A DNA stretch of 64,000 nt from Crocodylus rhombifer (GCA_038503035.1 JAVSML010020408.1:205791-269790), one strand, 5' to 3'; numbered from the stretch's first letter, positions 49,321-60,793 are shown. Made by a program: numbers and translations. The notes: generated from the sequence alone by a model not told the origin.

Positions 49321-50645
49321 AGATCCCAGGTTCAGACCCTGTGGGTAACCCATATCATTATGCAGAGATAACCTATTCACAGTGTGCCAGTCTAGCTACT
49401 GGGAAGGAGACAGTTTTACCTGACTGCAGCCTCCCCTTTAGTTAGGAAAATATCCCTGTTATGGAGTCACTTCAGGCACTTGTACACATGACATTCCAGG
49501 ACTAAAAAGCATTGTAAACTATGGGAAAAGGAAGTCTGCACCCTAAAAATGATTTTGCACCTTTCAAAGCATCCAAATGTTGTTTGTGAAGTTCACAGTA
49601 AACTGACTCCAACTTTCCCTCCCTTTTCACATTATTCACTGGGGACTTCAGTAAAAAGTGCCTTGATGCTCTTGGCATCTTCTTCATTGCCCAAAAACAA
49701 TCACATTTCATGTCTTTAAGACTGAAGTGCTTTAGTAGATCTCGGGCCTGCGCTTTAAAAGTTATTTCAGACATGAGTTTACACTACCTACGAGGAATTT
49801 CAGAATCTAGTTGTCTAACATGAGGTTATCCTTTGAGGTATGGCAGGATGTTGCCTTCTGTCTGAGGTGTGCATATCTGAACGAATGAGTAGACAGAAGT
49901 TTTCCCTTTAAGAGAAAGAGGTTTTGGAGAGCAGCCAACTGCCTGAGCCCTCCAGCTTGGGTTCTGAAGCTGGCCTATCACTCTTCAATAAGGACGCTTC
50001 CTAGATAGGCACCACTTTGAGAGTGCTAAATTGTTTGTGGATTTTGGTGCAAGAAAAAAAAAGACTCAGATGTTCTCTTCCCACTCGGTGTGTCTGCAGT
50101 TGATAAACTCCCACTGACATTCTGCTGTACATTCCCAGAAACAAGCCTTTATCTATCCCTGCTGCACATTTAATTCACGTTCCAGCCCACAAGCAGAGAC
50201 TCTTCAGCAACACCATGTTCTGGTGCCTGCATATGTGTTCTTAACAAACTGTAAACTTGGTTTAGAAAAGAAAACCAGTGGGTTTCGGAAACCCTGAACT
50301 ACACTGCACATAGTGGGAGAGCTGAGTAAGCGATAGTGCATACTCATGGCCTGGGGAGTTGTGTCCCTTTGTTCCAGCCTGGCCACGTGCACCATTTAAG
50401 GTGCGATGGGAGCCAGCCACAAAGTTACTGCCTGTATTTTGTGTAATAGCTTTGTGGCGTATTCCTTTTGCGTTAACATGTCGCCAGGTAGCTATGCGAG
50501 ATGTGTACCATCTACCAGGGGCCTTCCAGCCATCAGTTCTCTTAAGTAATGCACGTTGTGTGCTCACCTTCCCTTTTCTGCACTACTTACCATTGTGAGG
50601 GTTAATTACTGCCCTAGTATTTCAGAAACGGAAATCAACGTATAC
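49321..50645. other. Unique non-coding sequence
   Basis: No gene recognised. CAGGTTCAGACCC at 49330-49342 resembles a tRNA B box but has no A box at tRNA spacing. Confidence 0.5.
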
Positions 50646-50858
50646 GGCACCTATACATGAGCAGGGAGGCTGCTCCGATGCACTGTAATTACAGCAGACC
50701 CCAGCATCTCATTTATCCATGAGCTTTAATTAAAGGGCCCTCATTGCCATTTTTCAGTGCAGGGACACTAATACATAAGATGCTCCTGGTGCCCCACCCC
50801 TGGAGCACATGTATAAATGCCTCCCCACACACTTGGAACATGTGTATAACAAATGCCC
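50646..50858. mobile_element. Harbinger-like MITE, diverged relative of the 6.8-kb copy
   Basis: The left end GGCACCTATACATGAGCAGG and the right end GAGCACATGTATAAATGCC (ending 50821) are inverted repeats. The interior CCATTTTTCAGTGCAGGGAC, ACTAATACATAAGATGCTCC aligns with CCATTTTTAAATGCACGGGG, GCTTAATACACATGATGCTG of the 6784-7092 element, so the two are one family. A second end-like sequence, ATGTGTATAACAAATGCCC, stops at 50858, so the true right border is ambiguous. No clean target duplication is seen for the 50821 end; a TATA lies outside both the 50645 and 50858 borders. Confidence 0.52.
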
Positions 50859-50888
50859 TATAATGGTTAGATAATTTAATATACTTTA

Positions 50889-50984
50889 GGTCCCAATCCT
50901 GCGAAGACTTACAATACCCATTTCAATAACACCAGCTGCAGTGTATTAAGTTAGCACATGCCTAAGGCTTTGCAAGATCAAGGC
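50889..50984. repeat. Palindromic amniote element, 96 bp
   Basis: GGTCCCAATCCTGCGAAGAC at the left pairs with the reverse complement of the right end, GCCTTGATCTTGCAAAGCCT. It shares the 'cccaatcctgc' end with the 46.2-kb element. It lies 30 bp after the MITE. Confidence 0.5.
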
Positions 50985-51725
50985 TTGAGAGAGTAGCATG
51001 AGCAGGATTTCAGTCCAGAGGCACAGCTGGGATGGAGGTATCCCAAGTAGTGATGTATATCGCTCTAAATGCTGTGCCAGACATTCTGACTGGGAGCACT
51101 CTCAAGTCCTATTGAATTGTGCGATGACTGGTGGTGCATGAGTAAATGCAACAGATAATTGTCGCATATCCACAAGATCCTTCTCTAGCAATGAATTTGT
51201 AGGGGTCCTACTTCACTTCTGTTCATCTATCCCAGAACTGCCATCAACTCTGTGGTTACCTTTCTAGTAGGGATATTAATTGATAAAGACAGAAAGCTTA
51301 GCAAAGAGGGTGAAAAGCCAGCTGTTAATACAGATCTGACCTGTACCAATTGGTGCTGTTGATAAAAAAAATTATTTATATCCATTAATATCATGATATA
51401 AAAGGTGTCAGTCCTACCAAAAGCATAGCTAAAAAAAAAAAAAGATATGGCTCCACAAAAACAGACAACAAGAACTGGGTGAAATTATGCACTTAAAATA
51501 AAGGACCATCCAAAATTCAAATTCCTCTTTTTATTGACTATCTGAATATTTTTCAAGTGTAACAACTGTTAACTTGGCTTGCCTTTTACTCTTCATAATT
51601 CTGGGTAATGCCACAGTAATTTCTGACAGGTTGTTCTCATAGCCTGTCCTACAGGACTGAAAGCAGGAATGACTACAGTAATATCTGATCCTGTGAGATT
51701 CTTTTCACACTTTTTCAGACTCTCA

Positions 51726-51977
51726 GGATATGTCTACACATCGTCGTATGGTGACGTTGCTACAGTGCCATGCTTTAGTACTTCTTTTTGGCAATGCTAA
51801 AGCACAGTGCAGTACGGGTGGTTACTGAGCCGCATGTGTGGCGCATGGGTAGATTTTGCCACTAGCAGTGCACTATACCTGGGAAACACGCTGAGCACAC
51901 TGTAGACACATGTGATCACTGTGTCACCATCGCGCACCCGTTGCTATGTCACCATAGGGCAACATGTAGATGAGCCC
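51726..51977. mobile_element. MITE with long terminal inverted repeats, 252 bp
   Basis: The left end GGATATGTCTACACATCGTC, GTATGGTGACGTTGC aligns with the reverse complement of the right end, GGGCTCATCTACATGTTGCC, CTATGGTGACATAGC, over about 35 bases. TCA lies outside both borders (51723-51725, 51978-51980). CTCAG also fits if the border moves one base. The interior carries a nested palindrome, TGCTTTAG with CTAAAGCA. A 3-bp TNA target and GG-starting ends suggest Harbinger, but the superfamily is inference. No transposase. Confidence 0.7.
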
Positions 51978-54900
51978 TCAGAGGCTATGATTCTCCACTG
52001 ATCTCCATCTTCTACATTCACATCAGTGCAAAGGGGAAATAGTGCAACATTGCACAGGTATAAATGACTTCATAAAGAGCAAGACAGCAGTCAAACCCAG
52101 TAATTTCAGGTAGTTGGTTAAGTGTTTTAGCTTGTCTTACTATTACCATTACTGTGGTAATACTTACTACCCAGAGTGGTGTTGTGGCAGAGTGACTGAA
52201 GTGCATCATTATGGCTCAGGAAGCATGTAGGTTGGCACCTGGTCATTTAGGAATCAAAGGCTGTGTTGATAACTGTCTCAGTTGATTACATGCCATGGGC
52301 TACAGAAGCTGGCATGCCTTAAGCACACTAGGCCAAGAAGGCATTAGGCTGAGAGCACCTTTGACCTACAGGTCACAGTTGGGTTGGTCTCAGGTGTTTT
52401 AGACATTATACAAACAAATAATTAGTGGCAATCCCTTCCCTAGAGAGCTTCAAACCAAAATACTGTATCTGTATAGCTTTTTCCATCACTTCTGGTTTGC
52501 TCCACATCTCAATGTGCACCAACTACTTCATTTTTGTAAGCGCTCTCACTAGTCTGCCTGTCAAGGAAATGTTCGTTTGCTCCCAACAGGAAAAGGCTGT
52601 GTACATGCAAGTAGAAAGCAAATAAGGTAATAATGAAAATAGTCAAGGCTTGTGAAGCTCTGTCAAAACAAGAGAGAGAGAGAAATTCATTAATGGAACA
52701 ATAGTTTGTGAAGAAAAATGTTTAAAATGTGTTAACTTATACATACTGTTGTATAAACTCTGTGTTTGGGAAACTGTGGAAATTTTACAGTACCAAGAGG
52801 CCTATTTTCTATCTACAAAACCCTCGACTTTTGTAGCACAATTTACCAGTCTCCACTACCCAATGATATAACCTGGTTTCAGATGCAGACAGTGCTTAAA
52901 ATTCATGAACAATGGGGGAAAGAGCAAAAATGGGAAATAAAAATCTGAGCATCTTCCAGAGTCAAAATGAACGGACAAGACAATGCCTCAGTGCTCTTTC
53001 GCACTGCAACATAAAGGCAATGCATACTGTCCTGGAGCATATCTCCATCGTAAGGAGATCCTTTGGCCAGCAAAGAGTAATGGATCTGCACCCTCCCCCT
53101 AGCTCCAAGCCTTCAGCACAAGAAGCATGCCAGGACTTGTAAGGAAAAGGAAGGGAGGAGATGTTGCCATAATACACTGCTCCATCTCTTCTTGACTACT
53201 AGGAGGTCTTTGTAGTCCTGGATACCTGTGGACAAGTCAGAGCAGCTTGCAAGCCTCTCTGACTTTATGGGAGTGCAACAGGCTTCTAGTATTGTCAGTA
53301 ATAAAGACAGCACACATGTGGCTTTGAGTTACATCTCTCTCTGTCCCTGCACAAGCCTTTGAGGATCAAGACCACATTGTGTAAGTATTTTGTACAGTCT
53401 CAGGCCAGCTGGCCTTTGCCCTTATTCCTAAACAAAATGGTACAAAAACTGACTTGGGGTAGGCCACACACCTGTGTACGGATGCAGCCCTCAGTTAGTA
53501 GTAGTTTTTAGGTAGCTGCTACCATTTTACCTACACAGTTTATGACAGAAGTTGCCCTCACTCAGTAGATGCTCTTGTTTAATACAGTATCTGCTCCTTT
53601 ATCATACACCTTTAAGCAAAACTGCAGGTCAGAGCAATTAAATGTCACAAAAGCAACAGCTCTTAAACAAAGAAATAGAGTCTGTTCCCTCTACTAGCAT
53701 AGCCAAAGGCCATGATTATAATTTATTACTAAACAAATGCCCATATGTATGACATGACTAGCTCCAAACTATGGTGTGCAGGTAAGGGCAGGGTACAAGC
53801 CTTATTTATGCTGTGAAACAAGCTGTTACCTTTACTGCAGCTAGAGAGGACCTTAGTCTGTTGCTGCTGCAGAGATGCAAATCCCATGGACTTGAGGGAG
53901 AGCCGTAAGTACAGAGTAGCAGCTGGGAGGAGATGCTGACTAGAGTCATCATGAGCCAGATTTCAAGAGCTGGTGGCCTGGTTCTTAAAATTGCTCATCA
54001 TCACCCACAAATCAGTAGCATGCTTTCAAATGCTCCCCCTTCAGAGCTGAACAAAAGCTAGACTGTCAAAGTGCTCAGCACCCAGTGAGCTGAGCTGGGT
54101 TGAAAGTCAGTTCCTATATACTGAGCCTTACTAGCTCCTTCAGCACCACTGATGCTCTGCCCTTCAATTAAAAGTGGGGCGTAATGCTTGGTCACTCTTG
54201 CAAAGCACTTTGAGGTCAGGGTGTGAATGGTGCAAAGTATTATGAATCCTAATGTAAAATACCAGTATTGAGACTAATAATTGATCTTGAGAAGCTGGAG
54301 AACACTGTGAGCTTGGCCGTTGGTTGAGGCACAGCCCGTCTACGCTGCGGCCCCAGAGAAGTCCAGCCGTGAGGCGGCATCCATGTCTCCAAAGCATCAC
54401 ACAAATGCAAGGGAATCTCCACCTGGAAGGAGCCAGCATGGGCTCCTCCAAGCGCTCTCCTGATGTCTTAGGGTGCCTGGAGAAAAGATGACAGCACTGG
54501 GATATCCTGCCATTACCCCTGTACACTCAGCTGTGGTTGGGGTTGCTTGGGACTGCTAGCAGCTGCCATATGTTGGAAGAGCCATAGGTGCAGCAGGGTG
54601 CCAGCCCTGCACACAGCAGCCCCTGGCTTTGGAGAATGCAAGAGTAAGGTCTACGCTGCTTTTCTAGCTGCTGCAACTCACGCTGTGGGCTCCCTACAGC
54701 ACCCAAAAACACATCACGCTATGTTTTTCTTTCTTAGATTTTACTATGCACTCTCACATTTTACCCTCTGCTATCCCTATTTGCAGGGCTAGCACTTTCA
54801 TTAGACTTAAAACAACTCCCGCCCTCCTGATGTTAACTTTCATTTCAGTTTCAACAGAACAGGTGTCAGGAGAAATGAATACCATTGCATTTAGCTATTT

Positions 54901-55899
54901 AATTAATAGCAGAATATTAGAATTAGTGTGATAATGAGTAAAACACTATTTGAACCTGTAGCAGTGTCAGAGCTCCTGAGTTTTGGTTAAAAAGAAAAAG
55001 AATATGAAACACTAATGAGTTGGTATAAAGCCTGAGGTCTGGGAACAAACGTGTAATTTTTCAACAGCCAATGAGAATCCTACTTTTGACCTCATAACTT
55101 CTATTATTAATTTTCAACTGGCAATAAGGGCTATTTATGGCTTTTATTTCATCAGTATCTGCTATAGCAATTAGAACATTTAGATGCTTCCTTTCTGTAC
55201 CTCTGAAGAATTGTCTAAATTATCAGCAGATATAGGAGTTCAAGCTATTATGTCAGAATAAATTACTTTCCTTCCTGACAGCAAAGACAACCTACATTCA
55301 AGTACCCTGTTAACCAGGGGCCATTTTCTCCATGATTCCTAAATCTTAAGATTTGTTGCCAAACTCTTTCTTTTATAGAAGTGAGACACAACATCTGAAT
55401 TTTCCTAATGTAAGAAAAGGCTGTGGAAATAACTTCAAAAAGGTGAACAGTATGAACTAAGGCAGGTTTGCCTGCCTGCATCTGCAAGAATTGCCTGTTA
55501 CCCCAGCCACAGAGGTGTGAATTGTCCCCTTCCTCTCCACCAGGCCTCTGGAGATGCCACGGCTCTGCATTTATAGACGTTGGCAATTTTCTAACATGTA
55601 AAATGCAGCATTTTTGCCAGTTGTCACCCAGGATATGGCATTTTGTCTTCTGTCCTCCTGTGCTGCTGGAACTGCATACAGCTGCATCTAATTCTGCAGC
55701 TGTCCTCACAAGGGGGAGCTGGATTACAATGCATGCTTCATGGCCTATTCCAGAGCCAGGCAGCAAAAGATTGGGCAGCCAAAGCTGAAGTGCGGCTTAC
55801 AGTGAGGAATCATGAATAACTGAGAGCAGCAGGAAGCAGATGACCCACCGAAGTAGGCTATATCCCTCACCCTTCCTTGGCACACGTCCACGGGAAATT
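51978..55899. other. Unique non-coding sequence
   Basis: No gene recognised. A 120-codon reverse frame (54164-54526) and a 167-codon reverse frame (55263-55766) have no recognisable domain. About 54840-55250 is AT-rich and repeat-free with a near-palindromic GCTATTTAATTAATAGC (54894-54910); it is a conserved-element candidate. A short (AG)n lies near 52670-52682. Confidence 0.5.
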
Positions 55900-56681
55900 G
55901 CAGCAAAATTGATTTAGATTGGATATCAGGAAATTTCTCTGCTGTCAGAATAGGGAGGCAGTGGAATAGATGCCTAGGGAAGTTGTGGACTCCCCATCAT
56001 TGGAGGTGTTCAAGAAGAGGTTGGATAGGCATCGGTCAGGGATGATTTAGGTGTAACTATGCCTGTGTTCTACTACAAGTATTTTCCAAGCTTCTGGGCT
56101 TTGCTGGTTGTTACATGGGACTGAGAGAGAATTTCTTTTCCCTTCTTGCTACCTGTGCCAGAGGGTTTTTTAAGTCTTCCCCAGAAGCACTGGGTGTTAT
56201 GTGCAGGCAAGGCTGGGGATTTTGACTGGGGTGTGCCAATATTCCTGCTAGGGCTTTAACATAAAACTTCTTGGCTACAGGGTTTTGCCCCTCCACTCAG
56301 GGTCAGACCGATTTCCATATCTGGGGTCATGAAGGAATTTTACCCCATGGTCAGACTGGTAAAGACTGTAGAGGTTTCTGCCTTCCTCTGTAGTGGGGGG
56401 CATGGCCCTCTACCTGGGATCTCTTGAGCATATATTAACAATATCTGCAACAGCAGGACACTGGCTGCCGTGATCCACCTGCTTTACCAGCGGCAGGTTC
56501 AGGTGCTATGTCTTGTAGTCGTGTCAGGGTTGTCTGTATAGTTTTACTAAGAGGTTAGACAACGGGTTTGTATAGGATGGTTTGGTTAGGGATAATCTTG
56601 CCTCAGGCAGGGGGTTGGACTAGACGACCTCTGGAGGTCCCTTCCAGCCCTGCTTCTCTATAATTGAAATGTGATTCTATG
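55900..56681 (+). mobile_element. CR1 LINE, 3' 0.8 kb
   Basis: GATTGGATATCAGGAAATTT and TGTGGACTCCCCATCATTGG, AGGTGTTCAAGAAGAGGTTG correspond to the end of CR1 ORF2 (the LDIR..F and LE.FK.RLD region), now out of frame. A long 3' untranslated region follows, with GGTCAGACTGGTAAAGACTG and TTTCTGCCTTCCTCTGTAGT. The typical end is CAGGGGGTTGGACTAGACGA, CCTCTGGAGGTCCCTTCCAG, CCCTGCTTCTCTATAATTG and GATTCTATG. It is 5'-truncated, and the next element begins about 15 bp after its tail. Confidence 0.75.
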
Positions 56682-56695
56682 CTGGAGGGTTGTTG

Positions 56696-56774
56696 GTTGT
56701 AGCCGTGTTGGTCTAAGGACATAGGCAGGCCAAGCTCTTTAGGTAGGTGTGATATCGTTTATTAGACCAACTTT
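56696..56774 (+). mobile_element. Penelope-like element, left piece of a split copy
   Basis: TTGTAGCCGTGTTGGTCTAA, GGACATAGGCAGGCCAAGC, then GTGATATCGTTTATTAGACC and AACT. It shares 'gtgttggtctaaggaca' and 'gatatc.tttattagaccaact' with the 23.2-kb copy. In that copy the sequence continues directly into 'agagctggaaaaa'. Here the matching continuation, AGTTGGAAAAAAG, is found only at 57337, after a CR1. The element was therefore split by a CR1 insertion. Confidence 0.6.
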
Positions 56775-57335
56775 ATCATGCATTAGCAGATGCATGTCCA
56801 GAGAGGTGATACATCCCCTCTATGCAGCCCTGACCAGTTGGAGTACTGCATCCAGTTCTGGGTGCTGCACTTCAAGAAGGATGTGGACAACCTCAAGAGG
56901 GTTCAGAGGAGGCCACTTGTACAGTTAGGGGCCCGCAGGCAAGGCTCTACAAGGCGAGACGAGGCTGAGAGGGGATCTTGTGGGCGTCTGCAAATTCATC
57001 AGGGGGGGAGGGGAATTCATCAGGGGGAATTGGAGATGCTCTGTTCACCATGGCACCCCTTGGAGTAACTAGGAACAACAGCCACAAACAGACAGAGAGC
57101 AGATTTAGGTTAGACATCAGGAAGAACTTCTTTACGGTGAGGGTTGCCAGAATCTGGAGCAGGCTTCCAAGGGAAGTGATGCTGTCCCCTACCTTGGGGG
57201 TCTTCAAGAGGAGGCTGGCTATGCACCTGCCTGGGTCGTCTGACCCCAGCCAGCGCTCTTTCCTGGCCAGGAAAGGGGGTTGGACTCTGATCTGCTAAGG
57301 TTCCTTCCAAACCAAACATCTATGAATCTGTGAAA
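56775..57335 (+). mobile_element. CR1 LINE, 5'-truncated, inserted into the Penelope-like element
   Basis: From 56838 the translation reads LEYCIQFWVLHFKKDVDNLK, matching the conserved C-terminal part of CR1 ORF2 (LEYC.QFW.P..K.D...LE.VQRR). After a frame change, 57101-57240 reads RLDIRKNFFTVRVARIWSRL and then PREV, the terminal LDIRK.FFT...V..WN.LP.EVV block. The tail GGTTGGACTCTGATCTGC, TTCCTTCCAAACC and ATCTATGAATCTGTGAA is CR1-like. G-rich slippage near 57000-57025 duplicates AATTCATCAGGGGG and may account for the frame loss. Dead copy. Confidence 0.82.
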
Positions 57336-57495
57336 CAGTTGGAAAAAAGTTCTTTGCAAGCTTTTGGGCACAAACACCCTTCTTCAGGCATTGCAGAGTG
57401 TCCCAATGCCTGGAGAAGAGTATTTGTGCCCAAAAGCTTGCAAAGAACTTTTTTCCAACTATTTAATTGGTCTAATAAAAGATATTCTATGCTGG
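57336..57495 (+). mobile_element. Penelope-like element, right piece with head-to-head hammerhead-like ends
   Basis: It begins AGTTGGAAAAAAGTTCTTTG, CAAGCTTTTGGGCAC, then turns back on itself and ends TTGGTCTAATAAAAGATATT, an inverted copy of the element's own left block. The inverted halves each hold a hammerhead-like arrangement on opposite strands. This palindromic form resembles the inverted truncated copies reported for Penelope-like elements. No coding sequence. Confidence 0.58.
57337..57460. repeat. 57-bp-arm inverted repeat (large hairpin)
   Basis: Arms 57337-57393 and 57404-57460 are reverse complements with about four mismatches, separated by 10 bp. The outer 37 bases of each arm, beginning AGTTGGAAAAAAGTTCTTTG, pair perfectly. 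The stem can extrude as a cruciform and may be prone to cloning or assembly error. Confidence 0.96.
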
Positions 57496-58046
57496 GATGT
57501 TTTAATGGCAGCACTCTGGGGGCCAAGCTGTGAAAAATTCCAGCTTAAAAAATAATTGCCACGAGTGATCACTTATGAATGCTATGGCAATGACTTGTTA
57601 TAATAGTGAGCCACAGCTGGGTATGTTTGGGAGAGAAACAGGAAGGTTGGGAATGAGGAGTTCTCTTTGGAGGGAGAATAAATTTACACTTCCATGGGCT
57701 GTAGCTGCAAGAGGCAGAAATGTTTGCTTGTGAATTTGGTCTGATTTGACCACAGAGTACAAAGGACCCTGCCACTGATCATATATAGCCAGTCTTACAG
57801 TCCTATTGTGCAGAAGCCTCAGCTCAGTAGCTATATATAAGTCCAACAACAATGGATGTTTTAAATTCCACATGCATTCAATTTAAGATATTAAAAACCA
57901 GGAAAAATAAACATATGATAAGCAAAAATGCAAAAAATTTGATATACTTAAAGTACTCCTGATTATCCAGTGCAGAAAGGGTTGGAAACTATGTTCTGGA
58001 AGAAGTAACTATATTTTTTGCATTTCTACAGATTAAAGGTTTGACG
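57496..58046. other. Unique non-coding sequence
   Basis: No gene or repeat recognised. Confidence 0.45.

Positions 58047-58078
<32 letters not shown>
58047..58078 (+). repeat. (ATA)n microsatellite, 32 bp
   Basis: Perfect ATA/TAA trinucleotide repeat, ten and two-thirds units. Likely polymorphic. Confidence 0.97.
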
Positions 58079-60313
58079 CTGTTGCTGTAAAAGAGAGGAG
58101 GCAGAGAAAAACTGGATTTCCAGAAATATTTTCCTTGGGCTCAGAGAGCTCTGAGATGCAGGACTATGTGTCACTGACTCACACTCCCAACAGTAGCAAA
58201 TTTCCTACTTGCTCCAACAGCAGCAGAGTTGCTCCTAAATTATACAGTTCATTAGCAGTCTCCATTTTAGAAATTCCACAAAGTTCAATCATTGGTTAAG
58301 TGCCAGCTGCCAACCACGAGTAGTATGGTAGCTTCTCAAAAGACAGCTGATGCCAGGGAAGACTGGCACAACCACACAGGATTTGCATTACTCTGAGGAG
58401 TAGCCAAGAAAACTGGCAATCATATTCAAACCCCAAAGAGAACTGAAAGGAAAGTCTCAAAAACCCTAGGAAAGGAAAATAAAGGGTACCGTCAGCCAGA
58501 GACTTCGGTAACAGATTTCTGGAACCAAATAATGTTAGAATGTGGCGAAGTCAACATGACCTGAAGCAAAATCTGTATAAATTAATGGGGTTTACATGTC
58601 TATCAAATAAGAAAAGGCTATAAACAACACTGAGTACACTACATGAAAGAATATTACTGAGCCAAGGCACAAGCGATTCAAGTTGAAATGTGCTAGGAAG
58701 ACTGAATCAGAATGCCCCTGCAGAGCTCAGATCCACATCCCCAGAAATGTTGATTCAGGAGGTGTCCGTGCATCAGAGAAGTAGAGGAAAATGTACTGGT
58801 CAGCCATGAAAAATAAATATATATAAACAGATGGAGAGTTACTGTCCTTGGAATAAGCCAGCATTTGAAGGACAGGCAGAATGATTTGACAATAGTTGCA
58901 TCACCATTTGGAAAGAAGGATGAATTAGTATTAAATGTCAGCAGATCTCTGTCTATCACCAGGAGAGTAGGATTCTTCCTCTCCCAAATATCTCAGACCC
59001 TGTGTGGGATTTCCAGAACCCATTTCTGTGACTGCATTTTAGCAGTGTAGCTCTGAGATTTAAGCATGCATAATAAGCCTGAAGGAGCCCGCTGACTACA
59101 GCTTCCTTGTTCTGATTGAGCAACACAGAACAGGCTTCTCGGGCAATATTTTACCTAGCACAGGGCACTGACTGTTCCTTTACTTCTCTCTCAGACTAAA
59201 AATCCACTGAAGTATTAGTATAGGTCAGTCATTGTCAACAGTGTTTTGTGAGGAAATAAAGCAAGCTCAGAGCAATTCAGCCTAGTAATGTGAGACCAAG
59301 AAACCACACAGCTGCAATATTTGCTCCTATTTTCTATTTCCTGTAACCATAGACAATGAATGACACTATGGTGGTTAAGTAAATAATTAATACTGTTGCT
59401 GTTCTACTGAGGGAGACAGAATCCCAGCCCCACTGAAGTCAATGAAGGAGGAGTTCATACTGGAAGGATTATATCAAATTAATGCTTTATGTTTAGATTG
59501 CAAAATCCTGTTAATTATGTCCATGCACCCCTTTAAACTGCAGCAGTTTAAAAAAGCTACATGCATGGGTCAGTGTAATGTATGTACATTAGGTCATATA
59601 AATTAAGTGCAAATATACTGCAACTTATTTGAAATACCACAATGAGAGAATAATTAAAGACTTCCCAACTCCACAGAATGCCTTGAATGCTAAATCCACT
59701 AGACACGGTGGTGGTTATAAAGTATGCAGCCAGAGGGAGCTTGTTCATGGAAAGATGACTTTGTATTACTTTTGTATAATTGCAAATAAGCTGTATGTGT
59801 ACAGAATGGTTTATATTGCAAAGCAACATTTAAAATATAAAAATGGCCCCCAAATTATAAACTCATTGGAAACCAAAGTGGTCCTTCAACTGACTTCATC
59901 TGTCTATATCACCATCCAACCATTGCCTTTCTTTACAAGAGAATACGTCATCAGCTATGTGAAGTGTACTTTTTCTAACTACTCTGATCAAGACTCTCAG
60001 GGGCTTTCTGTGTCAACATAAAGGACATCCAAATGGGCAAAATTTCTGCTCTGCCATTTGTTCACTACGTTGCTCAGTCAGAGATTGCATTCTGTCATGG
60101 AAAGTCTGTGTCATTTTTCACTCCCTCCAAATTATGCACTGAGCAACCTATGAACTATTATTTTCTGGATTTTACCAAAAAATCTGTAAGCCTAAAGAGT
60201 GTTGTACACTGCATAAGTTCACAGAGAGGTACAACTTAACACTCTGGATACATGTAATTTTTGTCATTATTTGTTCCCTAGTTTTTTAATGGTCTTTAAA
60301 ATCTCTGGCATAG
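58079..60313. other. Unique non-coding sequence
   Basis: No gene called. A 130-codon frame (59629-60021) shows no known domain. A hairpin lies at 59521-59573 with core TTTAAACTGC / GCAGTTTAAA around one A and outer CCATGCA arms. Confidence 0.5.
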
Positions 60314-60329
60314 TCTCTCTCTCTCTCTC
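60314..60329 (+). repeat. (TC)8 microsatellite
   Basis: Eight perfect TC units, counted directly. Confidence 0.95.
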
Positions 60330-60483
60330 AGATGATTTGCAAAGGTGTAATCAAGTGAAACTTGCCCTTAGTGACAGAAAAGCAATTAGAAAAGCCAGCA
60401 CATTGCAGAGATGATTCTTAACCGAATGTTGAACAAAATAGTGCCCTGGGTGCTTCTCCTACCATGACTATATGGATCTAGCA

Positions 60484-60793
60484 CAGAGGTGGGCAAAATA
60501 AGGTCTGCTGGCCAGATCGGACCTGCGGAGCAATTTTGCCCAGCCCACTGTGAGTCCCTTGGCCCCTGCTAGCCCAGGCACAGGGGCAGCCGGGGCCATG
60601 GCATGTGCCTAGGTCCACAGTGGGGCTGGGGCGGCACAGCTGCCTGGCTCCATTTCCCAGCAGTGGTGGCAGCTCCTTCTGCCATCAAACCCAGCCCCGT
60701 GGCCCAGGCATCCCAGCCTGTCCAGACTCAGCTTGTGACACCTCAGGATAACTCCCTATGTTGCCTGCAGGCCCAAATAATTGCCCACCCCTG
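60484..60793. mobile_element. hAT non-autonomous DNA transposon, 310 bp
   Basis: The left terminus CAGAGGTGGGCAA and the reverse complement of the right terminus, CAGGGGTGGGCAA, differ at one base and match the classic hAT/Charlie end. The flanks ATCTAGCA (60476-60483) and CTCTAGCA (60794-60801) are an 8-bp target-site duplication with one mismatch, as expected for hAT. Inner inverted similarity continues (AGGTCTGCTGG with GGGCCTGCAGG). The interior is GC-rich and lacks a transposase, so this is a MITE-like derivative. The single mismatch in both ends and duplication suggests moderate age. Confidence 0.87.

Noticed and set aside
49330..49342. B-box-like CAGGTTCAGACCC
   Set aside because: No A box at tRNA spacing and it sits at the edge of an antisense CR1.
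52141..52162. Perfect 8-bp hairpin TATTACCA / TGGTAATA
   Set aside because: Short palindromes of this size are expected by chance in 64 kb.
55263..55766. 167-codon minus-strand open frame
   Set aside because: No recognisable domain; a 106-codon frame overlaps on the other strand, and no splice or polyadenylation context was seen.
59629..60021. 130-codon plus-strand frame
   Set aside because: No domain recognised; composition not suggestive of a conserved protein.
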